Of a stretch of 64,000 nt of DNA, positions 1 through 12,100 are shown piece by piece (within the stretch, counting starts at the first letter, position 1; the number at the start of each line of letters is the position of its first letter). Position numbers and translations under genes: made by a program. The stretch lies in contig OX465116.1 of the NCBI GenBank assembly GCA_949987565.1, positions 2,391,726-2,455,725 of the forward strand, written 5' to 3'. The DNA is from Luidia sarsii (taxonomy: Eukaryota; Echinodermata; Asteroidea; Paxillosida; Luidiidae). The notes under the pieces are model-generated. The model searched no databases. It was not told where the DNA came from and was given only the letters and a program-made list of their open reading frames with translations.

Positions 1-2922
1 TTTCTGCACCCAAGGAAGATTTGAAAAAGGAGCTAAAAATCAAGTTTGCTGCCAAGAATTTTACACGGCCATGTAACATACATAGGAGTAGTCAACAGGC
101 CTACCTACATGCATGTAGCAGCTAAATTTTAGTTTTGCGGAAAGTGACATACGCTACAAACTGCGGTAATATTTCGGTCTTTTTAGGCCTATAGTCTGCA
201 TGATCTGTCCTGGCCAAAAATTGTATCACACTTACCGTTTTGAAGACTTATCAGTTCCCCTTTTAAAGTTTTATTGTAATCGTTCGCGGGAGTTTCCTGA
301 ACTTATCTGGACTGGAGTCAAGTTGCACATGGATACCTCAAAGGTTGGAGCAATGAGAAGGCCGCCCTCAAGCGTTTGGTCGATATAATCACTGTCAAGC
401 GAATACGTACAAAGAGCGTATAACGGAACAATGTGCATCTGTTTTTAATTACATTTCATGGCAACAGTTTTCCATTTCCACGAAGTTGTTTGTTTCCTCT
501 GAAATAAGTTGTAATAAAATGTATTTTTATTCCGCGAGGCTAATTATTTTCTTGACAATATTAAGTTTGGCGCACATAATTAAATATGTCACCACGTATA
601 GAAACTAACTTTGGCCTTGCATGTTAAAATTCCTTCGGCAAAATGTGAATTGGAAAGAAAAGCAACCATAAATGCTATTCTGTTGGTCGGGGCTGTTGAG
701 TTTGAAAGGCTCACTCCCTTAAACTTGGGTGAAACTTACCAAAGGTTTCTATGGAGTGGTCGTAATAATGTCCATTTTGAAAAATAGAGTCACATGAATG
801 AGTGAAAAATCATCAGCCTGGAGTTGCATGAAGTTACAACTAGAAATACATTCAAACACAAAGTGAATAACCTTTTGAATTCAATCAAAATTGCAATAGG
901 TTTTTTTTTCCCATGACACGTAAGCAGACTCAGAAGTATTTTACTCTTCCATTCTGATTTATAGGTTTGACATATGCAGTATGCACACAAATTACATTAG
1001 GTTTCTTGTTGAAAGTGATGATTTGGTAATACAACGTGCTTTCACTACAAAGCCTTCGCTGTATTTGTAAAGCACGTGCTCATTTCAGGATGGCAGTTGA
1101 GTGTAAGAGAAACTTTTACAAACAATTTTAGATACATTTCGTGAGTTTTTGTGACATTACACGGTAGAGTTTGGGGTGTCTAACCTTAAACCAAGCAATG
1201 GTGGTGCTAGATTATACACTGTATATAGTTTTAGGAGATCATTACGGTACGAAATGGGCCGACATTCAATGTTTTACAATTCCTTCGTCCATTTAATCAG
1301 ATTATCTTTAATGTCTAAATCAATCGTTCTATTATTCGACGGCAAGTGGAAATTCTTCATGGTTGACCGGCGACTCTCTACAACAACCAGAATGTTTGAA
1401 CCCAATTAAATAATCGTCCCATTAATTACAAGGCATACAGGTTCTACTTCGCATCCATTACAGCGATCGACATCATCTAAACAATAAAAACAGAAAGTAA
1501 ACAAATACACAAGATATGAAACACCTTGACTGGGAGCGAGTCTAACCGATAGAGCTCCCCCTAGTGTTCATTCTCTTCAGAATAAAAGGCGTCCCAAAAT
1601 CAATATTTAATTTAAGCCTCCCAGCTGTTTGGGGCGATTTCAAACTTTGAACAAAAACTCAACCATTAAGCACCGACATTGTTGAACGAGCAACCATAAC
1701 ACGCCCACCTGTGGTGGCGCTAGATTTCCAATGGCTATTCAATCTTTGCAGCATATTATGTACCCCATTTAACAATTATTAAGGGCTTAGAAAAAAATCT
1801 AACACTACGCTACCACACTAAAATCAGATGTTCGAGGTTTCAAGGAAATAAAAATGTGAACAATATACTAGATATAAAAAGCACCGTTTAGATTACAATG
1901 AGTATTCAATTACGAACCCAAAATTAATTCTTTAAGGATTTCTTTAAACAACATAATACCACACCCCACAAATATATATTTTATAGAACATGCATTTACA
2001 TACAGAAGTCTAAAAAGGAATTCTAGTAGCACCATTCTGAATGAAAGTTGATTTTTGTGATCTGCTGATCTTTGGGCTTTTTTTATTTTGTCAAATTGGC
2101 AAATTTCTCTTTGCACGGATTCAATGCACGCATTTAGCTCATGATTTGTTTATAGGGCATAGAGGATGCAAATAGCATTAGGCACTGTGATCCACGTTCA
2201 ATGCAGGAGGTTGAGGTACAAGTCTTGAATATCTCTACAACTATTGGAAATCCACGAGCCACTTTGACAAATTGGAAAAAATACCGAGGTTTAAAAGGGA
2301 GCAAGTTCATCAACAAGCAAGAAGCATTACTTGTTTAAGTATACGGCTGCTTCATAGTTAAGACAAAAGCATCACTTAGGTGTTGAAGTAAGCAGTTGCT
2401 TTAGAGTTTCCATGATAGGAATTTCAAGACAAATTTTGTTTTTAGTGGGCTGGCAGTAGAATTTAAAAAATCAGTTTAATCAATAACTTGATAAGAAATT
2501 AAGTGAAATGACTGAAATCATTACAATCATTTCCATAAAAGAAATCCATTTACTTCCATTGTAATCTAGCAGGTTGATGAAATTGAGATTAACCTTACCT
2601 CCTAGAAGGGAAAACAAAGTCAGATCGTCTGTAAAATGTCATATCTCTATCCACTATACACAATAAGCATTATGGCAGCTTGTAAGTGTTTCCCCCTAAG
2701 GATTTACCAGTTGGTATAATACTGAACAATGGAGAGGGGAATCTGAGGGCTAGTATTCAAGCAGTATGGCCTTTCTGTAAAATATAAATTCATATAGACA
2801 TTAATCTCAGAGGGCCTGGGAGGATCCTAGCTGGTCCTTTCTCAAAGGCACAACGACTGGGATGCTGAGTTTGATGTTGAAGAGGGAAGAGGTTTTGTTT
2901 TTTTGGAGGCTGGGGCGAAGGT
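1..2922. other. 3' flank and probable 3' UTR of the collagen gene
   Basis: AT-rich sequence without a supportable ORF or repeat family. The part next to 2922 should be the 3' UTR. The short ORFs here (up to 77 codons) look like chance. Nothing else is recognised. Confidence 0.5.
2082..2087 (-). other. Candidate poly(A) signal (AATAAA)
   Basis: AATAAA on the minus strand, about 840 bp past the stop. A second AATAAA is at 526-531. The sequence alone cannot show which is used. Confidence 0.3.
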
Positions 2923-3177
2923 TTAGACGATCTTCTGGCAGACTTGGCAGCGGCTGACGCTGGAGCGCAGCGAGCCCGCCTTGAGGGTCTGCGACGGCTG
3001 CGGGCGGAACATGCCGCTGGCGTCCACCACCGTCAGCCAGAAGCTGTAGGTGTTGCGGTAGAAGAAGCAGCGGCCGCGCCCGTTGCACTCGATGAAGGGC
3101 GTGGCCCGGAAGTCCTCCAGGCAGGAGCCGGGGCTAGCCAGGGCGGAGCCACCGCCATCTGCTCCGGCCGAGGTGTA
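2923..3177 (-). CDS. Collagen IV exon 38 (last): end of NC1 domain and stop
   Basis: Eighty-four codons plus stop, from [10 protein letters not shown] to RCQVCQKIV. This is the second NC1 (C4) subdomain tail: [20 protein letters not shown], then YSFWL, then TLKAG, then the terminal CxVC. It holds five of the 12 NC1 cysteines. The TLKAG lysine corresponds, as far as I recall, to the lysine that forms the sulfilimine crosslink in vertebrate chains. The acceptor is at 3178-3179, in-frame at phase 0 with exon 37 (SFAM/YTSAG, as in vertebrate SFLM/HTSAG). A duplicated copy of this acceptor lies 178 bp upstream (see 3308-3355). Confidence 0.97.
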   Translation of the reverse strand, partial: YTSAGADGGGSALASPGSCLEDFRATPFIECNGRGRCFFYRNTYSFWLTVVDASGMFRPQPSQTLKAGSLRSSVSRCQVCQKIV

Positions 3178-6100
3178 CTGGAATCGGAGAAGAGAGAGAA
3201 GGTGAGGGGTTACGCTCGGAAGACAACAGTCATCTCTCTCCATCAGTGGATGTCTACATTTCTGAATAGGTAGTTTGACTCCACTCAGGATCTTAATTAT
3301 GGCTGGTTCAATAAGACTGAGGAACAGGATTTAACAGGATTATGGCCGAGGTGTACTGGAATCGGAGAAGAGAGGAAAGGTGAGGGGTTTAACATCTAAA
3401 CCGTGAAAAAAGGGGAGAAAATGTCATTTCGCCATGAAACCAAAGAATCATTGTGATTTCACGGTGCATTTAACAGTGAATTTACCGTGAAACCAAAGAA
3501 TCACTGTGATTTCACGGTGCATTTAACAGTGAAATTACCGTGAAATTAAACAATCACTGTGATCTCACAGTGCATTTTGCAGTGAATTTACCGTGAAACT
3601 AAAGAATCACTGTGATTTCACGATGCATTTTCAGTGAATTTACAGTGAAACTAAAGAATCACTATGATTTCACGGTGCATTTTACAGTGAATCTTCCATG
3701 AAACTAAAGAATCACTGTGATTTCACGGTGCATTTTACAGTGAAACTAAAGAATCACTGTGATTTCATGGTGCATTTTACAGTGAATTTACCGTGAAAAA
3801 AATTGCCTCTCGGACCTGATAAGGACATCTTCAGGTCAATATAAAAGAAAACAAACCAATGAATATCTAGGGTGGCAAGCTCCAGCCTTGGGGCTAAGTT
3901 GGGGGATGGCTAATTCAATTAGGCTACAAGTATGATCTCCAGCCTCCATAGAGGTACTGTATGGTGTCCTTGTAACTGTCACTCCCAGATACTTTGAAAC
4001 TGGCTCTAGCTATTTACCACCAGGAATGTGGCCTTGGAGACCACTGGTGAAAACACTGTAAAAAATGGTTCACTGTTTAGATGTTCATAGTGACACTCGG
4101 AAGGCAACAGTCATCTCTCTCCATCAGTGGGTGTCTACATTTGTTAAACCGACAACCAAGTCCATATTATGACCAAGCCTTGCGATGCATTGTAACTCAT
4201 CCTACGATGGATAACCCATAGTAAGTTTAAGTAGGCTGTATGGTTTTTCTGCATATCGCTCATCGTCTTGCGATTGATCATGAGCATGATGGGTCATATT
4301 GACCACAGGAGACACACCACATTGAAATAAAACAGGTCAAAATGGTACACTGTACATTCCACAACATCATGCTATTAATCTCCCTACCCGCCAGTAGTTT
4401 CTTCAAACTATGATCTCAATGCCCAAGATAAAGCCTAATTACCAAGATAAAGGTCTAGATTCCCAAGAAAAAGGTATCAACGCCCAAAATCAAAGTCAAA
4501 ATGCCCAAGAACTCCAACACTGCAAAGCAAGGTGAAAGGGGCGAGATACAGAGAAGGGAGGTTACAGAGGAGAGAGAGAGAGGGGACTGCCTTTACCATA
4601 GCAAAGCTGTATCCGATCCACAGCGAGCGCCAGTTGGTGGGACAGTCGGGCAGCGTGGTGTCCTGGCTGTGCACAGCGATCACTTGGCTGGGCGTCTCGC
4701 AGACGGTGCAGCGGCTGATGTACGGCCGGATGGCGTTGCCCTCCACGGGCATCATGGGAATGGCCTCGGAGGTGGCCAGCCAGAAGGACTTGTCGTTGCG
4801 CTGGGCAAAGTTGCAGACCTCGTTGAAGTTGCAGAAGACGTAGGGCATGGTGCTGAAGCGCGGCAGGCAGGAGCCAGCCAGGCCTGGGGAGACAAGGGAG
4901 GATGGGAAAAGCAAGGGAACAGAGGAGAACAAAGGTCAAAATCAACGCCAGGACAACTGGAAGCATAGGCTGCAATATGAAAACAAGAAGACCAGACAAC
5001 AAAAAGTGACTGCACCCCTGATAGATAGCCAAAATCTCAAGCGGTGCCACTCCATAGTGCTACAACCAAGCCAACATCTGAGGATGCTTACAGACTAAAA
5101 TTACCAAAATGCACGTCTTTAAGCTTCAGACTCAGAAAAATATAATTTAGGATCCAAACATAAGAGCCTGCAAAATCAATGTGAACTACATTCTCCTTGA
5201 CACACACAAGGTATCCACCACTGTACAGATTCCAATCGACAGATTCCCAGCTCGGTTGTCAAGTGCTTATTAAGGCGTCTGTACTAGAAAGCAAGGGTAG
5301 CAGGTTCGATTCCAACAAACTGCCTGTATTTTTTTTTACATCAGGCAATCAAGCAATGAACTGAGCATGCATTAAAAATGGATTAGGGCAAACCCAAAAT
5401 GAACAAATAGTTCTCCAAAGATATATTTCAATGACTTTTCCATGGTGAAAATTTCTAAAATCCAGGACCTTTTACCAAAGCAACTTTATGTAACCTTAGG
5501 TGATTAGTGTCAAAACAATGGACATCACTTCAATATGAACAATTTGAACTGTAAAATGATCATGTTTAATGATTTTTCCATGACTTCTTCTCGTGATTTG
5601 TTCATATTCTAGTAATTCAAAGAGGTTTTGCCCTTACTCGACGTGGTAAACACTGAATGCTCAGTGCTTTGCCCAGTGCCTGATAAAAATATTTCAGGCA
5701 GCTCGGGCGGGATTTGAACCCGCGACTCTCAAATTCTAGTACGGACATCTTAACCACTGGACCACAGAGCTGGTCGAGGTCGTGTGGTAAGGGCAAAACC
5801 TCTTTGAATTACATTCGCCTCGACGCAAACATCATGTTATATCTATCATATTCTAGTACTTTTCCAGGACTGGAAAAACAATTGGCAAATTCCATGACTT
5901 TTCCAGGTTTCCCTTGACTACAGGAACCCTGACAAAAGGCTGCAGTCTGGATCGGATAGGAGGGGAATGACGGGCCACTCTACAAACATTTCCGGGCAAG
6001 GGCCTACCGAGATCCTGGTGCTGGGCCTTCTCGTTGCCCTCCGTGTACAGCAAGCTGTAGCCGCTCCAGAGCTGCGTCATGCCACGGTCGCACTGGGGCA

Positions 6101-9100
6101 CGTTGCGAGACTGACTGTGCTTGACCACGATAAACCCTTGGGGCTGGGGCAGGGGTCCAATCTCGCCCACACCTCCCCCTCGACCAGGATCACCTTTCAC
6201 TCCTGAAAACAAAACGAAAAAAAAATAAAAAAATTGTTGCAAATGGCTTGCTGACTTTGTATCATGCCCTCCCCCCTGCTCTCTCCCTGTCAAATGTTTT
6301 CAGTAACTTTGTGTCTGCTACGATTTGGTGGATATGGCTTTGAGACATTTTTCTCTCATCCTTCCTGCTCATTTTGATCCCAAATGCGTGTTGATCAGAC
6401 CTAAAATGTGGGGTACAGATGTCATCGAATGTCTGTCAAAATGGCAAATTCTACATTATTCAGTGTGCTTCTCTATGGTCGCATCAATCCTTACTTGAAA
6501 GCATATCAACAATTGAATGCGGTAAACATTTTCATAGATAACATCATGAGCTCTCTTGGTGCCAAATTTGGGGGCAAAAGCACACATCAATTATCAAGAC
6601 CTACAAGGGGTTTGGGGCCAAAATGCCCCTTCCATCCATAAGATCTCTTGACATAGCTCGGCCTTTTTTAGGGTTACGGGAGGGGAATGTAAAGATTTGT
6701 CCCGGGGAGGTCTCACCTCGGTCTCCTCCTTCACCAAAGTCGCCACGCAGTCCAAAGGGTCCTGGGTCACCCTTAGACCCCAGCTCTCCGGGAATGCCCC
6801 GATCCCCAAGATCTCCAGTAGGCCCAGGGAAACCTGCAAGAAATGGAAAGGAAAAGATGGTTTAATGTCTCTTTGGTACTGTAACGGACCAAGCAGTTGA
6901 CTAGCTCACCAAATCAATTCGTGGGATAGCCCAGACGGGCACTAGCTGTTAAACCACAGAACATAATTTTACTCATGGCAAAGCAGGAAGTTCTAGATGG
7001 CCCTCCAGGGTTTTAATGAACAATTAAACTGTTAACATAATTATACAGTATATGAACAGATGGAAATGAAACCGTGATAATTAAGACAAGACAGAACCCA
7101 TGAGATAAAGGAGAAGGTACTAGCTGTTAAACCACAGAACATAATTTTACTCATGGCAAAGCAGGAAGTTCTAGATGGCCCTCCAGGGTTTTAATGAACA
7201 ATTAAACTGTTAACATAATTATACAGTATATGAGCAGATGGAAATGAAACCGTGATAATTAAGACAAGAAAGAACCCATGAGATAAAGGAGAAGGGAAAA
7301 GAACGGGACAGAGTAACAGAAGAAGAGAAAGGAAAAGAGGGAGAGAGGAGAGAGTAGAAAGCAAAGGATCAAATTATGACAACGAAACTAAGTTAACTAA
7401 TACTACTCCTTGTACAATAAGGTGGTGTGTCGGTGGCCGGTGTGGCCTGCACTAAAGTGCAGAAACTGCCTAACAATGCCCCTGCCAAAGAGTCAAAAGG
7501 AATGCCAGGGCTAAGGAAAACTCCCCCCACTGCAGGCTTAATCTTTTGTACCAAAAACTTTCACTGGCCCACACAAAACAGTGCCTGTACCCAAGCCAAG
7601 AGTGAATACCCATCATTTAGAGGTTTGATATGTGTTACCGAGCTGGTGAAAATATGAAAATTCTAATCAAGGAAATAGAAGTTGCGGAATAAGTAGACCC
7701 AAAGAGCGAGAATTTAAGGGCAAACGAAAGTTAAAATAAAGGTACTGGGGTTTTGTCCAAGTTCTGTCCAATGACTGATCGAGGCAGGGTGGCAAGCAGC
7801 TGTTAATGCTTAAGAGGGCCGGTACGAGGGTAAGATGAAGGTACAAAGGCCGGAGTAGTAGCCTCTCCAGGCCTTTGAAGGAGAAAGTGTACACAAAAGG
7901 GATAGTGATTGTCTCCACCTTCAGACTTTTGCCAAGCCATCAAAAGAATACAAATAGAAAATAGGGAGGGCTTTTCTTCCCGGAAGAAGACAAGTTTTGT
8001 AAATTAAGGGACCGGAAGGATCGGGTCAACTGGTCACATATGCACAACAAATTTGACAGCACCACTTCTGATCACTGAGTGGACCATCAAGAAGTGCGGG
8101 TTGAAGAACAAGCTGGGAAGCAGCACTCACCGATTAGTCCGTTGATTCCGGGAAGTCCTGGGCGGCCCGGTCTCCCGTCGATACCCTGGGGGCCAACGGC
8201 GCCTACCTCCCCCTTGATGCCCTTCTCCAGGGCTGGTGTGTCCCCTTTCACACCTTTGGGACCGTTGAATCCAGTCAGACCTGGACGTCAAGCGTGAACA
8301 AACAAACAAAGGGAGGAAAGAGAAAAACTGTCAACCAGCATTCTCAAAAGTTGAGAAACCAGCATTCTCAAGGATCAGGCCGAATCTTTTTCAGGTAACG
8401 AAGGTTTTTGCACGCCGGTAATGTGAACCACAAAATCACATTCAGAATTGGGTGTTGGTGAGGTGAGGCAGGTCACCTGGTGCCAATTTCATAGAGCTGC
8501 TTAAGCACACACTGAGTCTGCTGAGCATGAACAGCCATTCGTAGTTCCTTGGCTGCACAGGGTTTATTTAGCCACATGGTCATGCCATGCTTACTGCTTT
8601 TGAGTTGTGTCTAACTATTCTAGATACTCAAAACTCAAAAGTTAGAGGGCCTGACTTTTCAATCCTAGCAGGACCTTTCTCAAAAGCAAAGTGATCTGAT
8701 CCTCATTTTTCAGAATCATGGTGTATACACGTTAATTACAGGCTGAGTATTTTGACTCATCTTGATCATATTCCACACTGATCACCTTGTTAAAAAAAAA
8801 TCATTAAAAAAATGCGATATACAAAAATGTTGCAAAATGCTTTACTAAAATTACAAAAATGCAAATCTCAAACTTAAATCGGTCTGACGTTTCGATCCTA
8901 GCAGGACCTTTTTTCAAAGGCATTAATTACATTAGAAAAAAAAATTTGGTTTGTTTTCTCAATATTGTTCAAGAAACTAGACTCACCTGGTCTGCCTGGC
9001 CTTCCTGTGAAGCCAGAGTAGCCCTTAGAGCCTGGGTTTCCGACCTCTCCAAAGCTGCCGGGGAACCCAATGTCGCCGACCTGACCCATTTGTCCTGTGG

Positions 9101-12100
9101 GAGAGGAGAAGATTACAAACTGGCATCACACTAGAAACGATGAATTCTCATCAGCTTGCGTTGGATAGGATGGAATTTGATTAGACTGGACTACACAGAA
9201 CATTATTGGACTGGACTGGACTAGACTAAACAGGACTGACCTGGATTGAAGTAGACAGAGATGGTTTTGACTAGACTGGATTGGACTGGCCTACACTGGA
9301 TTGGATTGGGTTGAACAGGACTGGGTTGGTTTGGACAAGATTGGAATGGACTAGTCTAAACTGGTTTGGAGTGAGTTGCAGTGGGTAGGATTGGCTTGGA
9401 CTTCACTGTTCTAGACTGGCCTATACCGGAATTAATTGGATTGAACTGGAAAGGAATGACTTAAGACCAGATTTGTCTGGACTAGCCTGACCTAAACTGG
9501 ACCGAATTGGATTGAACTGGACTGGACTGGACTTAATTGAATTGGATTAAACTGGCTTTGAATGGTTTGTACTAGACTTGACTGGACTGGACTGGCCTTA
9601 AGAAAACTGAATTGGATTTAAATAAACTGGATTGGTTTGGACTGAACTGTTCTAGACGGCCTAAACCAAATTGAATTGGATTGAAATGAACTGGATTGGT
9701 TTGGACTTGACTGTTCTAGTCGGCCTAAACTGAATTGAATTAGATTGAACCGGACTGAATTGGTTTGGACTGGACTGGACTGGACTGGACCGGATTGGGC
9801 TGGCCTAAACTGGGGCACTCACTCACCTGGAACTCCTGGAAGGCCCACATCGCCCACGGGCCCATCGGGTCCCACCACAGGCTGCTGACTGGGTCCAACA
9901 TCACCAGGCTCTCCCTTCCCTCCCTTGGAGCCAATGAATCCAGGGAAACCCGGCTGGCCTGGTCGGCCATTCTCGCCTGAAGAAGACGATCAGATAGAGA
10001 AACAAAGTCAAGCACTTCGAAAAGCAAACTAAGGCAAGAGGATGTCGGCATGGAATTTCTCATTCCTCAATCATTTCAAAGAGAGGTACAGTGGATTGAC
10101 GATATAACAAACGCCGATATACCGAACATTTAGCTTTAACGAACATGCTCTTTGGCTCCCGATTTTACGTCTGTGGATATGCGGCCACAACTGCTATAAC
10201 GAACGACCGCTATACCAAACAATTTTCATAGATTCTTGGATTTTCGTTATAGCAGCGTTCCACTGTATAATGAAATGTGGAGGGGGGAGATGGAGAGAGA
10301 AGGGACAAGGGAAAGCAGGGAGACTCTTGGTGATAATTGCAGACACAAGGGGGATAAATACAAACATGAAAATGGCAAATAATACAGACAGTTAAACAAC
10401 AAAAATACAAACAAATTTCACTGCTCCATTGAAGTCTACATTATCAAGAGTCGTCATTTTTCTTCAATTTAATTTCCCCAGCACTTGTGTGATGTATTAG
10501 GTGTTACAATGCACTAAAACCACGGATTCATTTTTGCTTTCCACAAGAAGGATTGTCACAAGTACGTGTGGCAAACCCTTGTTGAAATGCATTCTCCTCA
10601 AACAAAATTTGACGGCATCTGTGGTCTGACTGACCTTGAAGACCATCGAGGCCAGGGAGACCTGGGTCGCCCCTTTCGCCAGTGGGAGCCCTGAAGGCTG
10701 GGATGCCTGGTGATCCTGGAACGCCTGGGAAACCTTTGGCTCCAGCCGGACCTGAACAAGAGAGGGATAGATACAGACATACACAGACAGGTAGGCAGAG
10801 AGAAAGACAAAGTGACAACGGCAGAATTTTGGTGGCAGAAGATCTGATGAAGGAATAGGAGACTGTGAACTGAATTACAATTCATAGAAAGGGTACTGTT
10901 GATGTAGGATTCACTTACAGTTTGGTCAATGTAAAGAGGGGCTCAAGCATATTCAATACACCAGTATGGACTGGGTACTGTTTTTCATGTTACAACGAAA
11001 ACTTGGCACTACTCTTTAGCCGTTTACGAAATAAAGGCTTAGGCTCAGGCTTAGTCTCCGTCGGACAAAACCTGGAATATCCAGGTTGTGGTTTGTCTCC
11101 AAATTTCAAGGTTTGTTAGCTTGATAGGTACAGAGTATTTACCAAGAAATTGGGGCCAAACGCTTGGTTTTTTTTAGATGCCTGTGATATTGTAACGAGT
11201 AAGAGAAATATGACTGAAGCCTAAGCCCGAGGCCTAAGCCTTCATTTTCATAAACGGCCTTTGACTGACAGGTGATAACAATTTGTGATAGGCCAGCTGT
11301 GGATGGACTGGAGGAGGGGGTATGTGATAGTATTATAATGAGGTCGAGCTCATAATTATTGGAGTGAAAGGACTGTATTGAGGGCATGGGGGGGGGGAAT
11401 CGGTGTGTTTTTATACCTCGTGGTCCTGGTCGTCCTGGGATGCCGTTGGTACCAGAGAAGCCGACAAAACCTTGGAAGCCGGGAAGTCCTTTTTGTCCGT
11501 TCACACCAGGAGAACCCTGCCGACCTTTCAATCCGGAAAATCCTGAAGGAAGGGAAAGCAATTGTTATAATGCTTCTCAGGCTAGTTGTTCAACTTTGTT
11601 GGGTTTGTCAGCCTTGGCAGGCAGTCTAAATATGGATGGAGACTCAAGCCTTGCTTCAGACTAACCACCGATCCTAGTTCTATTTGTCAGCCTTGGTTCC
11701 AATCCTGCTCACTGTCTTCATGGAGATTTGGGGGTTAAGAAAGTCACTACACACTTCCCAATCATTGTCTTTTGTCACTCTTACAAAAAGGTGATGGAGG
11801 GTTATGCCTTGCCTCAGACTAGTCAGCCCCTCCCAGCTCTATTTGTCAGCCTTGGCTGACAGTCTACTAACAATAGGGATAGAGGCTTGTGCCTTGCTTC
11901 AGACTAGTCACCCCATTCCAGTTCTATTTGTCAGCCTTGGCTGGCAGTCTACTACCACCAGTATGGATGGAGGTTTGTGCCTTGCCTCAGATTAGTCACC
12001 CCATTCCAGCTCTATTTGTCAGCCTTGGCTTGCAGTTCACCACCAAAAGTGATGGAGGCTAATGCCTTGCTTCAGACTAATCAGTAATCACCCCTCCCTG

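Noticed and set aside
2944..4968. Plus-strand ORFs opposite the NC1 exons (109 and 155 codons)
   Set aside because: Antisense shadows of GC-rich collagen exons; the minus frames match NC1 exactly.
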